Positions 17,943-27,407 are shown, counted from the first letter of the stretch. The stretch: DNA of 64,000 nt from Zygosaccharomyces rouxii (GCF_000026365.1 NC_012994.1:558001-622000), one strand, 5' to 3'. The notes: generated by a model not told the origin, from the sequence alone. Numbers and translations: made by a program.

Positions 17943-19946
17943 TCAACTAGAACAAGTAGCTTGCTTCAAATACTTTTCTCTTATACTTTCATGTTCTAAA
18001 TTCATCCATCTTTCTTGAACATCTGGTCTCAAGGATTCCTCCCATTTACTGGGGTCATAAGGATTAGAACTCATTAAGAACAATTTGCTCAATAGGGAAT
18101 TATCAATCTTTGACTCTGGATCATTCAGCTCAGTTCTTTGGTTGTCCATAAAGTCATCAACGACTTCGTCAAACATCCAAGCTCTAGGTGTGAAAAGTGG
18201 ATTAACCTCTTTGGCGATCTCTGAACGTTTTTGCTCATCTGGAACAAACTTAACATATTCCTTAGCCCATTGCGACAAACGCTCTACCGTACCCATTACA
18301 ATACGTACACCGCCGGAATCAGCGTTGATATCGATCTCTCCTGATTTAAATGCCTGAAGTTGTTCAATCTGGGGAGCATGCAAAAACAGTGATAAAAAGC
18401 TTCTACTCAAACCTTCGGCACCATCATCATCAAAGAGCGGTCCTCTGTAGTTTTGCAATTTCACAAAGAAATGATTGTAATCAACTTCTGTAGTCTCTAG
18501 GATATTCAGTAATGGCTCTAATATATTTGATAAGAAATCATGCACTTGACTGCTTTGAGCCGCAATTTCTTCAGCGTTTGTCAAATCGGAGCTCAACCCC
18601 AAATCTATTCCGATACGTTTACCCATCAAATTAGCATATTCACTGAGAAAAGTAAACTTGTACTCATTACCGGCAAGTGCAATGACATCATTTGCACGAT
18701 TCACTACTTCTTTCTCAACTTCGGCGGGTAATTCTTCAGATAATTCCTGCATCGATAATATCTTGTCAATGTGACTAGGGCCTGCACCAATCAACACCGA
18801 GAGATCATGACCCAGCATGATCAAATTCCACCAGATAGCACTGGGTTGATTTTCAAAAGAATATCTACCTGCAATATCGTCGTGATTTGGCGTAAAATCT
18901 GGCTTCAACTGATCCATGATATTGAAAGGTCCATAATCTAGACTAAGCCCCATGATAGATGTATTATCTGTGTTGAGCACACCATTCATAAATCCGTATG
19001 TCTGCCAAGATGCGACACATTTGGCATTTAAGTTAATCACATGCCTGTAGAACTCATCGTAAATTGTGGATCCTTCCACTGGATTTCTTGCTTCTGCACC
19101 TTGCTCGATACCATCGTTGGGAAAGAAATCTTTTCTAAAAATGTTGAGATCCCTCTTACGTGGGAAATCTTTACCACCATTAAATACTTCATCGATCGCA
19201 AAATGGGTTAAACCCAACAATCCTTTCAGATGAGGCCTAAATCTGAAAAGATCGAAACTACCTATACGCAACCAAGTGGGAGCAACCCTGCACAAAACTG
19301 CACATGGTTCAGACTTTCTCTCTCTAGATGCTCTAGTCTCGGGTAAAAGTGTCAATTGTAACGCTCTACTAGAAGGCACCCCAATGTGATATAATGCCTC
19401 ACTGATAATTAGCTCACGAATGGAAGATCTCAACACGGCCTTACCATCGGCAAACCTTGAGAATGGTGTTAGTCCACTGCCTTTCAGCTGCAAAGTCTGC
19501 CAATTACCCTTGTTGTCTTGCACATCAAACAAATTCACCACTCTACCATCTCCCAATTGACCTGCAAATGTACCAAATTGAAATCCAGCATATGCTGTAC
19601 TGTAGGGGAAAATCCCTTGGCTTTCGTCGTAGTAAACCTGCTCACCGCTAAGTAATTTTTCTAATTTTTCATCCATCTTTAAATCCATGTCCGCATGCGT
19701 TTGCACAGATTTCAAAAGTGTCCTATAATGAGGCCTCTGTTCAGGCAAGGTATATGCAAAATGACACCCTCGAGAAACGTTCCTGGGCTGATGGAAGGGA
19801 AGTACTCTTTTCTTCACATCTTGAGATTCCGCCAATGCTATGGCTCTTTTTACATTGGGAACGGCACTATCAGGAGTCAGGCTCTTGACAAACCTCGATG
19901 TCCCAGACTCTTTCAGAACATTAAAGACACACCTACCATCAGACAT
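17943..19946 (-). CDS. FMP40: Fmp40, SelO-family mitochondrial pseudokinase/AMPylase
   Basis: 667 residues. SelO proteins have a kinase fold that transfers AMP rather than phosphate to targets, and in yeast help regulate redox enzymes in mitochondria. SelO signatures include YAGFQFGTFAGQLGDGR, LKGSGLTPFSRFADGKAVLR and GVPSSRALQL. The nucleotide site is represented by FMNGVLNTDNTSIMGLSLDY followed by the DYGPF motif. The C terminus is QATCSS, where animal SelO carries selenocysteine. The start is fixed by an in-frame TAA nine bases upstream of the ATG. A conventional presequence is not obvious in the first 25 residues, so localisation is taken from the family. Its neighbours fit S. cerevisiae YPL222W, beside FLC1. 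Confidence 0.93.
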   Translation of the reverse strand: MSDGRCVFNVLKESGTSRFVKSLTPDSAVPNVKRAIALAESQDVKKRVLPFHQPRNVSRGCHFAYTLPEQRPHYRTLLKSVQTHADMDLKMDEKLEKLLSGEQVYYDESQGIFPYSTAYAGFQFGTFAGQLGDGRVVNLFDVQDNKGNWQTLQLKGSGLTPFSRFADGKAVLRSSIRELIISEALYHIGVPSSRALQLTLLPETRASRERKSEPCAVLCRVAPTWLRIGSFDLFRFRPHLKGLLGLTHFAIDEVFNGGKDFPRKRDLNIFRKDFFPNDGIEQGAEARNPVEGSTIYDEFYRHVINLNAKCVASWQTYGFMNGVLNTDNTSIMGLSLDYGPFNIMDQLKPDFTPNHDDIAGRYSFENQPSAIWWNLIMLGHDLSVLIGAGPSHIDKILSMQELSEELPAEVEKEVVNRANDVIALAGNEYKFTFLSEYANLMGKRIGIDLGLSSDLTNAEEIAAQSSQVHDFLSNILEPLLNILETTEVDYNHFFVKLQNYRGPLFDDDGAEGLSRSFLSLFLHAPQIEQLQAFKSGEIDINADSGGVRIVMGTVERLSQWAKEYVKFVPDEQKRSEIAKEVNPLFTPRAWMFDEVVDDFMDNQRTELNDPESKIDNSLLSKLFLMSSNPYDPSKWEESLRPDVQERWMNLEHESIREKYLKQATCSS

Positions 19947-20644
19947 ATTCAGTGCTTAGCTCTTCCATGAACTGGTATCCTACCATCTTCGTAGGCGGAT
20001 GAATAGGACTCTTGACTAAGATAAAAGCCCTTTAAAGGAAAGAATAGAGTTACCCTGAAGTCATCGCGGTCCGACCGAGAACAAGGGAGATAGCCCTAAT
20101 ACATCATCAACAGCGAGCCCTCTACCGCATTAATAATACTGCCATGCAGAGGAAAACCCAAAACTCTGTCCGACACTACATCCCCTACTCACGTATAATG
20201 ATAATAACGCTAATGCAACCCACGATTTGTAAGCCTTTCTTTCAGCTTTTGACTAAGTGATTAAACCAAGTTCTTGTTTCCCATGAAAATCCCAAAGATA
20301 TTTCACGTGAACTGAGAGACGACGAGTATGGACCGTTCGATTCTTCTTTCTCCCATTACAGTATGATGTTCAGTAATAAAACGCGCTCTGTGTATCAACA
20401 CTCTGATCAACCTTATTAACTAGAAAGAGAGTTTTTAGCATATGGTTCTCAAGACTCAGGATCGCCATTTAGGAACGTAGTCGAACCTAGTTGGGCTTTC
20501 TTACTTTCCAATAATCTGTCAGCTCTTCACAAAGTGGGTAACGCTAGTATTCCAAACCTCATTTTTTCCCTGCTTTCTTCCTCCGCACTCCATGCAAAAG
20601 TTTTGGAATATAGGTGGTTAGCGAAGAATTGGGGCAATTAAGAT
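19947..20644. promoter_or_regulatory. Divergent FMP40-HOT1 promoter
   Basis: 698 bp between two outward-reading genes. A TTTCACGTGAA palindrome (CACGTG at 20304-20309) lies about midway. No open frame with recognisable content and no RNA gene. Confidence 0.5.
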
Positions 20645-22657
20645 ATGTCTGACACAACAAATCCATTAGTCGTTGGGGGTACAACAGCTATGACACCGAA
20701 TGGTAATGGTCTCTTGGATACTTCTCAACCTGTTACAAATGTACAAGTTGGCGATGGTCCTAGCCCCTCTTTAAATATGACGACAGCTGCCGGTGGTTCT
20801 GCAAGCGGTCAACAGCCTGAACCGTTGGCACTCAATTTGAATTTAGCATTAGAGTCGGATCCTCTGGCCGCAAATAACCATACCGCTCCAAACAATAATA
20901 ATTCAAGTAGAGCTTCTACGGCGGGACAGACGTCGACAAATACAGCGGCTGCAGCGGCAGCGGCAGCAGTTGCGGCAGCTAATAGCACGGGCAACGCAAG
21001 TACCAATATGAATTCTAATAGTAACACAACGATGCCTACACCTGTAATGGAAGGCAGTAACCCTGGATCTACGAACTCGGCAGGATTAACTGGTACGTAT
21101 CCATCGATGAATTCCATTCCATCTGCGAGCCCATCGAGAACCATTCCAAATGATAGAAGTACTAATACAGTTCGAATGTTCCAAAGGATGGATGAATTGA
21201 GCGCAAGGTTTATCGTTATGGAGGAGATGTTCCAAAAATTATGCAAAACTGTCGAACAACAGTCGTTATGTATGGCAGATTTAAAATTACAAAATTCACA
21301 AATGTGTCAAGAGGTTAGTGGAAAACTTGATGAAATTTGCCAACAACAGCGACATTACGGGGAACAACCAAACGATCAAGATTCATTTGTGACAGATTTA
21401 CTAAATTCTATCACCAACGTGAGCAGTTCATATTTACGAAAAATCAGATCAAGATCACGTCCAGGAAGCACCAAAGTATCACCACAACAACAGGGAATAA
21501 CGCCCCCAGGCGGCCAATGGACTCAATACGATCAAGCTGCAACCACTCAAAACTTCGCACAGACTCAATCCAATAGTGTCCCATGTGACAAAATGTTTAC
21601 TTTGAATCCCAATGGTATAAAGAGACGTAGACACAACCCACCTCATTCTAATGTAACGAGTGGTGCACCTTCCTATACAGATCTCGCTTCTTTAAACAAT
21701 CTAGGAACTATAAGTCTTCCGAATCTAGCTCTAGATCATACTGGTATAACCCCATTAATAAGGAGTGGAGGGAGTGGTGGTGCCAATGGCCCATTAGGAT
21801 TCCCCACACACCCAACACAGGATCAACAACAGCAACAACCGCAACAACCGCAGCAACCACCACAGCATTCTTCCAGGGGTCGAGGTATTCATCTTGAGAT
21901 AGGCTCGGAACTTGCCTCTGCTAATGAGGATGAAGATGGGTATCAAGAGGAAGATGATGATGATGACAATAGCGTTTTAGCCAAAACGCATAGTAGTAGT
22001 GATGGTGGAAGTAGCTCTAGTGAAGATGCATCTGCTGAAGAAGAAGATGAAGCCGATGATGAGATAGACAATGCCACTAAAGAGAGTAGTGGTAATCGTA
22101 GTAACAATGTAAATCTAAATGCACGTGCAAAGCGCAAGCGTCCAAGACTCGCAGATCAAAACATGAGAAATCTAATTGGTAATAGCGATGACGTTAGCGT
22201 AAGGAATACTCCTGACAGAAATGAAAGGCTAGTTTTGAAAAACAGTAGATCTGCAATAGGACAATTGGTAGGATCTTCAACAAATAGCCTTCCAGATGTT
22301 GTTGGCAATAATGTAGTGAATACTTCTCCTAACTCACGTGACCTGAACTATACCCTTTTAAAGGCGCCAACTGATGTAAGAACTATTTGGAAAGAATACG
22401 TCAGTGGCATTGGAGGCGACCCACCGATTAAAAAATTGGAAGAGAAATACGGCAACAAGTGGCGGTTAAATCACAATCGCAAGACCTTTGCCAGGCGCAA
22501 GAGGCTCTACAAATTTATTATTAATGGTATGAACAAAGGTAAGTCCGCCGATGAAATGATTGACGCCCTCGAGCGTAGAAGGCTCTATAGAGATGAAAAT
22601 GGTGAAGTAAAACGCCGAACAATAGGTTGGCTACAACAAAGCTTGACGGGGATATGA
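20645..22657 (+). CDS. HOT1: Hot1-like transcription factor with GCR1_C (Msn1/Hot1/Gcr1) DNA-binding domain
   Basis: 670 residues. The C terminus (about 575-665) is a Gcr1/Hot1/Msn1 DNA-binding domain: IWKEYVSGIGGDPPIKKLEE, KWRLNHNRKTFARRKRLYKF and RRRTIGWLQQ-like segments. Residues about 175-240 form a probable coiled coil. The rest is low-complexity: an alanine run near 100-113, Gln/Pro-rich and acidic Ser/Asp-rich stretches. Hot1 is the nuclear partner of the Hog1 MAP kinase and activates glycerol genes on osmotic shock. The downstream neighbour DDR48 and the same orientation match S. cerevisiae YMR172W-YMR173W, which distinguishes it from MSN1 and GCR1. Multiple Ser/Thr-Pro sites could be Hog1 targets (inference). 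Confidence 0.88.
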   Translation: MSDTTNPLVVGGTTAMTPNGNGLLDTSQPVTNVQVGDGPSPSLNMTTAAGGSASGQQPEPLALNLNLALESDPLAANNHTAPNNNNSSRASTAGQTSTNTAAAAAAAAVAAANSTGNASTNMNSNSNTTMPTPVMEGSNPGSTNSAGLTGTYPSMNSIPSASPSRTIPNDRSTNTVRMFQRMDELSARFIVMEEMFQKLCKTVEQQSLCMADLKLQNSQMCQEVSGKLDEICQQQRHYGEQPNDQDSFVTDLLNSITNVSSSYLRKIRSRSRPGSTKVSPQQQGITPPGGQWTQYDQAATTQNFAQTQSNSVPCDKMFTLNPNGIKRRRHNPPHSNVTSGAPSYTDLASLNNLGTISLPNLALDHTGITPLIRSGGSGGANGPLGFPTHPTQDQQQQQPQQPQQPPQHSSRGRGIHLEIGSELASANEDEDGYQEEDDDDDNSVLAKTHSSSDGGSSSSEDASAEEEDEADDEIDNATKESSGNRSNNVNLNARAKRKRPRLADQNMRNLIGNSDDVSVRNTPDRNERLVLKNSRSAIGQLVGSSTNSLPDVVGNNVVNTSPNSRDLNYTLLKAPTDVRTIWKEYVSGIGGDPPIKKLEEKYGNKWRLNHNRKTFARRKRLYKFIINGMNKGKSADEMIDALERRRLYRDENGEVKRRTIGWLQQSLTGI

Positions 22658-23567
22658 GGTGCAAAGGGTAACGCAACGAGCTAACGACGGCGGCGAGAAG
22701 CGAAAGCAGCGGCAATGGAAAACAAGCAAAGTTTAATTGTCGCTGTATTGTGAAGGGTAGATGAGCGGAGCAGAAGCGAAAGGCCCTTTTGTTCGGTCCT
22801 GTTCTGTGTTGTTCTCTTATTCTCTTTCTGGATGGCCAAGAGATTTGATTCCGGCAGCAGGTCCTGCACGGGAGTTTTCCGCCCCTCTTTCCCTTCATTA
22901 TTGTATATTCTGTAAAGTGTACCGAAAGTTCTCTGCGGAGAAAAAAAGGGGCAGCACCCCCCACTAACGTCATTCCCGCTGTCGGGGTAATGCTGTTCAC
23001 AGGGGAACGGTGGCTTTTTCCGTACAACGTAATAGTCCGGACGCAATAACGTCACTCCGGACAACACTCCGATTTCGAAAATTGCATCTTCGTTGCTTAT
23101 AACGGACACGGTGTCTCTCCGCAAGAGCTCTCCGCTAGCTTCTTAGGGGTTTTCTTTCTTCCCCTAACAACAACAGCGAGAGCAAAAAAGAAAAGTGCGA
23201 TTCGATTTTTAGGGGTAGCAAAGCCCCCTTTTTTTTTTCTTTCTCTTCTCTTACCTTCTCTTCCTAGACGCGGTTGGGCGGCCAAGGGAGCAATTCATTC
23301 TCCCATCGAATGAGGGAAGGGGTTAAAGAAAAATAACAATATCTACAGTAATATTAATTTCGATTATAATATCATGGCCATTAGATATATATAAGAGGCA
23401 CATATTTTCTGAAGAAAACCCGTTTTTGGTTCTTTCCCTAATTTCCTTTTTCCGTATCGCTAAGGAGAACATATCAGATTTTATGTCGATTCAATTTATC
23501 AATTGATCGATTAGGTTTTAATATTTATTCTTCTGAGAACAATTAGTTAATATAAAGATACATCATA
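22658..23567 (+). promoter_or_regulatory. DDR48 promoter with eight STRE cores and a TATA box
   Basis: 910-bp intergenic region. AGGGG/CCCCT cores at 22882-22886, 22947-22951, 23001-23005, 23145-23149, 23161-23165, 23211-23215, 23225-23229 and 23318-23322. A TATA box (TATATATAA, 23386-23394) lies about 175 bp before the ATG. This is the pattern of Msn2/Msn4-controlled general-stress genes. Open frames within it are on the GC-richer promoter stretch and show no protein signature. Confidence 0.75.
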
Positions 23568-25061
23568 ATGGGTTTGTTCAGTAAGGTTAAGGAAGTCGTC
23601 AGCAACAAGAGCAGCGGCGGCGACCTTGTTGACAAGGCTGAAAGCGTAGCTGGTAAGGACAAAGTAGAGAAGGCTAGAAAGACTGTTGGTGATGACAAGT
23701 TCAGCAAGGGTGAGGACTTTATCCGTAACAAGTTGAATAACACTCACCTAGATGATGACAAAAAGGGAGGTAAGAGTGGTAAGAATGGCGACTCCTACGG
23801 TGGTGGTGACGCCTATGGTTCCTCTGGTAAGAACAAGGGCAGCTCCTATGGTGATGACTCTTACGGTGGCAGCTCCTCTGGTAAGAACAAGAGCAGCTAC
23901 GGTGACGACTCCTACGGTGGTGGTGACACCTACGGTGGTAGTTCCTCCGGTAAGGGTAAGAGCTCCTACGGTGACGATTCTTACGGCGGAGGCGACACAT
24001 ATGGTTCCTCCGGCAAGGGAGACACCTACGGCTCTTCCGGTAAAGGTAAGAGCTCCTACGGTGACGACTCCTACGGTGGTAGTTCATCCGGTAAGGGTGA
24101 CACCTATGGCTCCTCCGGTAAGAACAAGAGCAGCTACGGTGACGACTCTTACGGTGGTGGTGACACCTACGGTTCCTCCGGTAAGGGTAAGAGCTCATAC
24201 GGTGATGACTCCTACGGTGGTAGCAACGCATATGGTTCCTCCGGCAAGGGCGACACCTATGGCTCCTCCGATAAGGGCAAGAGCTCCTATGGTGACGATA
24301 CCTACGGTGGTAGTTCCTCCGGTAAAGGCAAGAGCAGCTACGGTGACGACTCTTACGGTGGTGACACTTACGGTTCCTCCGGTAAGGGCGACACCTATGG
24401 CTCCTCTGGTAAGAACAAGAGCAGCTACGGTGACGACTCTTACGGTGGTGGTGACACTTACGGTTCCTCCGGTAAGGGCGACACCTATGGTTCGTCCGGT
24501 AAAGGCAAGAGCTCATACGGTGATGACTCCTACGGTGGTAGCAACACATACGGTTCCTCCGGTAAGGGCGACACCTACGGCTCCTCTGGTAAGAACAAGA
24601 GCAGCTACGGTGACGATTCTTACGGTGGTGGTGACACATACGGTTCCTCCGGTAAGGGAGACACCTACGGCTCCTCCGGTAAAGGCAAGAGCTCTTATGG
24701 CGATGACTCCTACGGTGGTGGCGACGCATTCGGTTCCTCCGGTAAGGGTAAGAGCTCATACGGTGACGACTCCTACGGTGGTGGCGACGCATTCGGTTCC
24801 TCCGGTAAGGGTAAGAGCTCATACGGTGACGACTCCTACGGTGGTGGCGACACATTCGGTTCCTCCGGTAAGGGTAAGAGCTCATACGGCGACGACTCCT
24901 ACGGTGGTAGTAACACCTATGGTTCTTCCGGTAAAGGCAAGAGCAGTTATGGCGATGATGACAACCTTGGTTCCACTGGCGGCTACGGTGGTGGTAGTGA
25001 CAACTACGGCGGTAGCGGCGGCTATGGCTCCTCTGGTAGGGGTGGTGGCAGCAACTGGTGA
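23568..25061 (+). CDS. DDR48: Ddr48-like stress protein, Gly/Ser/Tyr/Asp repeat array
   Basis: 497 residues. A short unique N terminus (MGLFSKVKEVVSNKSSGGD, with a following Lys/Asp-rich helix to about residue 60) resembles that of S. cerevisiae Ddr48. The rest is an array built on SSGKGKSSYGDDSYGGGDTYG with variable insertions, replacing the SYGSNNND-type repeats of the S. cerevisiae protein. Ddr48 is induced by DNA damage, heat and osmotic stress; ATPase/GTPase activity has been reported but its role is unclear. The composition predicts a fully disordered, hydrophilic protein. The array keeps long stop-free frames open in other frames and on the minus strand, which are not genes. Adjacent HOT1 and the PAI3-like gene match YMR172W-YMR174C. 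Codon usage is strongly biased, suggesting high expression. Confidence 0.9.
   Translation: MGLFSKVKEVVSNKSSGGDLVDKAESVAGKDKVEKARKTVGDDKFSKGEDFIRNKLNNTHLDDDKKGGKSGKNGDSYGGGDAYGSSGKNKGSSYGDDSYGGSSSGKNKSSYGDDSYGGGDTYGGSSSGKGKSSYGDDSYGGGDTYGSSGKGDTYGSSGKGKSSYGDDSYGGSSSGKGDTYGSSGKNKSSYGDDSYGGGDTYGSSGKGKSSYGDDSYGGSNAYGSSGKGDTYGSSDKGKSSYGDDTYGGSSSGKGKSSYGDDSYGGDTYGSSGKGDTYGSSGKNKSSYGDDSYGGGDTYGSSGKGDTYGSSGKGKSSYGDDSYGGSNTYGSSGKGDTYGSSGKNKSSYGDDSYGGGDTYGSSGKGDTYGSSGKGKSSYGDDSYGGGDAFGSSGKGKSSYGDDSYGGGDAFGSSGKGKSSYGDDSYGGGDTFGSSGKGKSSYGDDSYGGSNTYGSSGKGKSSYGDDDNLGSTGGYGGGSDNYGGSGGYGSSGRGGGSNW
23800..25040 (+). repeat. Degenerate tandem repeat array within DDR48
   Basis: Nucleotide-level repeats of roughly 60 bp (sub-units of about 27-33 bp) containing TCCGGTAAGG and TACGGTGACGACTC variants. 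Near-identical adjacent copies around 24715-24900 point to recent unit duplication or gene conversion. Confidence 0.88.
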
Positions 25062-25948
25062 GCCTCTTGACTTGCCGTTGGCCCTGTGTAAACTACGTAG
25101 CATGAATTAATATACGATCAAATATGTGTGATAATTGGTATGTGAAATAACGGAGAATGGTTACGGCTTAGCGAGCCAACAGTCTACTCATATTCCACCG
25201 AAGGACGGGGTTCAAGCAACGTTTCAACAAAACGGCTGTGCTTTTCAACAAAGTTTCCGGCATATAGCCACGATGATAACCGTACCACATTAATAGAGAA
25301 TTGCCCGCATATACACCTACTACATACAAATGGTGCCATAGATTCCTGAATGGTCAAGATAGCTCCAAACATTTATCAGAAATTCATCCTGAAGAAGCGT
25401 AGCCAGGTAGCAAACTTAACAGTATGCCCACGCCATTGAAATTGATACTCATTACATCAGGTCATGTGCTCACTCGTAAAGGTAATTAAATGCATCGTTA
25501 AGTCTTAACCTTAATTAACCTTCGAATCGTTTGTACTTCGAGAAGCTTCGCCTTCTAAAAAAGAAAAATAAAGTTTTTTATAAATAAAGTTTTTCTAAGT
25601 TTTCCATAATGCACGGCCGAAAAGGACCAGCGCGTTACCGAAATTGAAAAAACCTCTCTTAAATGCTTGAAAATAAAAGCAAAACAATGCAGGAAAAGCT
25701 TTATCCACACTCGATAATGATTCGTTAAACCTTAGGTGCATCCAGAGATGTATGGGAAACCAACATTGATCCAATGTCTTGACTTTTTTTTTTTTTTCGT
25801 TTTTGCTTTTCCTGGGATTTTATGCTAGCAGTTTCTTGAAAAGTTTTATTTCATTATATTCATACATTGCATCCATAATGAATACGCACCATGTAATTGT
25901 GACGTAGCACTGACGAAGCCCTTGTTCTAAAAGAACTGCAATACCTCA
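25062..25948. other. Convergent intergenic region with an orphan heat-shock element
   Basis: 887 bp between the 3' ends of DDR48 and the PAI3-like gene, long for a convergent gap. It contains TTCgaGAAgcTTC at 25537-25549 and a T-run near 25786. No open reading frame above about 60 codons looks real, and I found no tRNA or snoRNA boxes that fit together. Confidence 0.55.
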
Positions 25949-26146
25949 CTATTGTTGTTCAGTAGCAGTACTCTTACCTGCAGCAACACTAACCAGGTTG
26001 TCCAGTGCCTCTGTATTCCTGGATTTACTTTGCATATAATCCTGTTCTGGCTGTAGGTACTTTGACGTCAATCGCTGCAAGTGCTCATCAGCTACATTAG
26101 TACCGCCGACGAGCTTCTCCTTAGCATGGCGGAAGAAATCTGACAT
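25949..26146 (-). CDS. PAI3: Small protein, probable Pai3-like proteinase A inhibitor
   Basis: 65 residues from the first ATG at 26146 (MSDFFRHAKEKLVGGTNV); the frame is open upstream but only through a GTG. Highly charged, no cysteines, predicted helical in the first half. S. cerevisiae IA3 (Pai3, 68 residues) is disordered until its N-terminal half folds into a helix in the active site of vacuolar proteinase A. The pattern F-x3-KEKL-x-G followed by V-x(6-8)-hydrophobic residues fits the inhibitory half of IA3. Minus orientation between DDR48 and ECM5 matches YMR174C. Similarity is weak and position carries much of the argument. The C terminus is Gly/Thr/Gln-rich. Confidence 0.62.
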   Translation of the reverse strand: MSDFFRHAKEKLVGGTNVADEHLQRLTSKYLQPEQDYMQSKSRNTEALDNLVSVAAGKSTATEQQ

Positions 26147-27394
26147 CCTTAGTCCTGCTTTAACCTCAGTCCGTACCACTCACCAGACTTGTCTTCCGCT
26201 AAGAATTAGATTAAAGGTACTACAATGTAGATTCAGAACCAACGAAAACACTCGTTTTCTATTAATCCCCACAGAATAATCCAAAGGCTATTGAAAAATC
26301 AAGCCCCCCACGTAACAATAAAAGTTTTGTCGTTATCACTTAGCCTGAATTTTTTATATATTTAAGTATATTACGCCATTTCGATTCCGTTAAGCGAGTT
26401 GCGGAACAATCGCAAAGGGTTGTAGAAAACTGCTTAGAATCCGAGAGAAGGTAAACGAAAAAAGTAAGTAGGAAATAAAAAATGGTAATGCAATAGCATT
26501 AGAGGCAAAAAGGATCGAACCCTATACATACTTAACTTATCTGACGTTTACCCTTTTCAAAAAGAAAGAAGACATTGTATTATAGCAAGGTAACAGTAAT
26601 AATCTTCATACGTCAATAGAAACAATAGGACAAGAATCGACTTAGTATATCGCAATAGAATGTCAACGTGCTGTATACTAAAGCGAACGTTTATTTTGTC
26701 TCCCCCAGAATTATAATTATGCTCGGATTTTTTTGCTATTGTGAGAGTCTCATCTTGTCATTCTTAGTGCAGTATGTAAATTAACTGCGGCTGATGAGGA
26801 AGTTTCGAGGGTTTTTGTCCACCGACATTAAGACAAAGAAAAAGAATGAGGACAAGAAGTACCGCAGGACGCAATGCCTAGAATTAGAATTTCAATTCAA
26901 GTATGCTTCGGCTTTTTATATATTTGAAAGAATGTCTTCCGAGGGGTATAGATATACATATGGGAGTTACTGAACGAATAGGGAAAGAAACGGCCTCGAG
27001 CATCAAAAGCCTAATAGACTTTTTGTCCGGTACAATAGAATTATCCGTGAGGACCAAGACCGGACTTGGTGGTGAGAGAGATCAATACGCACGAACTGTG
27101 ATATATCACGACTTCGTATTTATCTATTTTCTTCTTTTATCTCAGGTCGGCGGCTATAAAAGGAGAGTGGGAATCAGTAAAGGTCGCTTGTCCTTGTTCT
27201 TTCTACTCAGTTGCTATCTCGTTTTCGCCATGTCATAGTGATGATGCAACGAAGTACTGTATATACATGTATAGGCTTTATCTATTTAGTATCACATGAT
27301 AGTCATTTGTGGTGAACAAGTTGTTTAAGACGATGGGGAAGAAAGTCAACATGTCTGATAACGCATACGTGCAACAGAAGGCAAGAGATGAAAC
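26147..27394. other. Long divergent intergenic region (GRE1/SIP18 expected but not seen)
   Basis: 1,248 bp between the PAI3-like gene and ECM5. In S. cerevisiae the hydrophilin genes SIP18 and GRE1 occupy this slot in the two WGD copies, but no small Gly/Lys/Asp-rich frame is visible here. A 111-codon open frame at 26903-27238 is hydrophobic, Ile/Leu/Phe-rich and unconvincing. A B-box-like GGGTTCGATCC on the minus strand near 26512-26522 has no matching tRNA body. Confidence 0.55.
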
Positions 27395-27407
27395 ATGGTA
27401 CCATTAG
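27333..27407 (+). CDS. Upstream ORF overlapping the ECM5 start codon
   Basis: A 24-codon frame starting ATG at 27333 (second in-frame ATG at 27351) and ending TAG at 27405-27407, out of frame with ECM5, whose ATG is at 27395. The peptide begins MGKKVNMSDNAY. An overlapping uORF usually lowers initiation at the main start. Whether the transcript begins upstream of 27333 is unknown. Confidence 0.45.
   Translation: MGKKVNMSDNAYVQQKARDETWYH

Noticed and set aside
23719..25110. Long open frames antisense and frame-shifted within DDR48 (388 and 452 codons)
   Set aside because: They are by-products of the repeat's lack of stop codons; composition is extreme (Arg/His/Ser or Val/Thr/Pro) and no family is recognised.
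25140..25225. TAGCGAGCC followed 40 bp later by GGGGTTCAAGC, suggesting a tRNA
   Set aside because: The T stem does not close and no acceptor pairing is found; chance occurrence is likely.
26490..26580. Minus-strand GGGTTCGATCC resembling a tRNA B box
   Set aside because: The T stem pairs poorly, no A box or anticodon arm lies at the right distance, and no acceptor stem can be drawn.
26795..26815. CTGATGA, like a box C of a snoRNA or a hammerhead core
   Set aside because: No D box at a suitable distance and no terminal stem; no GAAA and stem arrangement for a hammerhead.
26903..27238. 111-codon plus-strand frame before ECM5
   Set aside because: Hydrophobic patchwork without a promoter-like context or recognisable motif, and not expected from synteny; kept only as a note.
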